From: Bacteroidetes bacterium HGW-Bacteroidetes-12
GTDB lineage: Bacteria > Bacteroidota > Bacteroidia > Flavobacteriales_E > Vicingaceae
DNA: 7,714 nt
Assembly (NCBI GenBank): GCA_002841035.1
Contig: PHDR01000128.1
Location: forward strand, 1 to 7,714
Direction: 5' to 3'
Shown here one piece after another: positions 7,361 to 7,714 of this stretch (its first letter is position 1; every line of letters begins with the position of its first letter). The notes beneath the pieces were generated by a model that did no database searches, was not told where the DNA came from, and saw nothing but the letters and a program-made list of their open reading frames with translations. The position numbers and the translations under genes are program-made.

Positions 7361-7386
7361 GTCCAGTCTAATATAGGAAGTCCAGT
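7361..7386 (-). repeat. tandem ACTGGAC direct repeat, possible activator site
   Basis: The heptamer ACTGGAC (minus strand) occurs at 7386-7380 and again at 7367-7361, a period of 19 bp, close to two helical turns. The inner copy ends 7 bp upstream of the TTG of the putative promoter. With a start near 7318 the copies sit at about -68 to -62 and -49 to -43, the usual place for a dimeric activator. Seen: the repeats and their spacing. Inferred: binding by a regulator such as a SusR-like or AraC-type protein; no regulator gene is visible. Confidence 0.45.
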
Positions 7387-7449
7387 TCCATATCACTTAA
7401 TTTTATTGATAATAATATACAGAATATAAAAATGACTAACTCAATAATT

Positions 7450-7714
7450 TTATTTAACAGACCAAACAGAATAACTTTTAGGTGGCGCTTGAATTTTTAC
7501 CCATTTGCCTGATTGTGTTACGGGTTGCCAGCTTGAATGTCCAGTATAGTCTTTTATGGTTTTACTGGACCAATTAGTTTCAATCCATCGTTCTTTCCAA
7601 GAAGTAGTGTTATTAATATAAACCACTAAACCAGCTGCATCTTTTCCGTTTCTTCTGGCAATATATTCATTATCGTCCACATAAAGTATGTTAGTGGATC
7701 CACTTGCTAAGTTA
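7450..7714 (-). CDS. alpha-amylase (GH13), C-terminal end only
   Basis: The reading frame is open to the right edge and ends at TAA (7452-7450), so only the last 87 residues are present. The GTG at 7680-7678 is not the start: the frame continues upstream as NLASGSTNILY. Seen: a short all-beta tail with ILYVDDNEYIARRNG, GLVVYINN, a Trp-rich stretch (SWKERWIETNW), DYTGHSS and a final PPKSYSVWSV. This order of strands and the ending 'apP.sYsVWs' match the C-terminal beta-sheet domain that follows the catalytic barrel in bacterial GH13 alpha-amylases of the liquefying type. The catalytic residues lie outside the window, so subfamily and activity are inferred. No T9SS-type sorting domain follows. 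It precedes an alpha-glucan enzyme operon on the same strand, which fits endo-cleavage of starch-like polymer. The gap of 436 bp and a promoter in it suggest that the next genes can be transcribed separately. Confidence 0.82.
   Translation of the reverse strand, partial: NLASGSTNILYVDDNEYIARRNGKDAAGLVVYINNTTSWKERWIETNWSSKTIKDYTGHSSWQPVTQSGKWVKIQAPPKSYSVWSVK

Noticed and set aside
7403..7447. Possible terminator after the amylase gene (TTATTGA / TCAATAA arms)
   Set aside because: The arms are 31 bp apart, contain one G-C pair each and are not followed by a T-run on the minus strand.

Overview
The window reads as a segment of a Bacteroidota genome, most likely a flavobacterium. The DNA is very AT-rich. 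The only intergenic promoter I can find fits the Bacteroidota consensus (TTG, about 20 nt, TAnnTTTG). Start codons lack Shine-Dalgarno motifs, and all three complete proteins have a signal peptide whose predicted cleavage leaves Gln at +1, a known Bacteroidota habit. Every gene lies on the minus strand, so the locus is read from right to left.

Layout in reading order. At 7714-7450 is the 3' end of an alpha-amylase gene cut by the window edge. At 7449-7014 is a 436-bp gap without a credible gene. It holds a tandem 7-bp direct repeat (7386-7361), a consensus promoter (7353-7322), and about 305 nt of putative transcribed leader with a series of inverted repeats. Three enzyme genes follow, separated by 27 and 29 bp: GH31 (7013-4521), GH13 (4493-2940) and a GH63-like enzyme (2910-109). 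They look like one operon. The last 108 bp show no GC-rich hairpin that I would call a terminator.

Together this is the enzyme part of an alpha-glucan utilisation locus. The amylase would cut polymer internally. The GH31, GH13 and GH63 enzymes, all predicted to be exported, would take apart the resulting maltodextrins and branched or non-alpha-1,4-linked oligosaccharides in the periplasm or outside the cell. No SusC/SusD transporter or regulator gene lies inside the window; these would be expected further right.

The most interesting points are the GH31 enzyme, whose nucleophile and substrate-binding motifs depart from the family norm; a carbohydrate-binding-module-like insert in the GH63 enzyme; and the promoter region, with paired ACTGGAC repeats just upstream of -33 and a hairpin-rich leader with tiny ORFs. 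No known riboswitch class was recognised in that leader.
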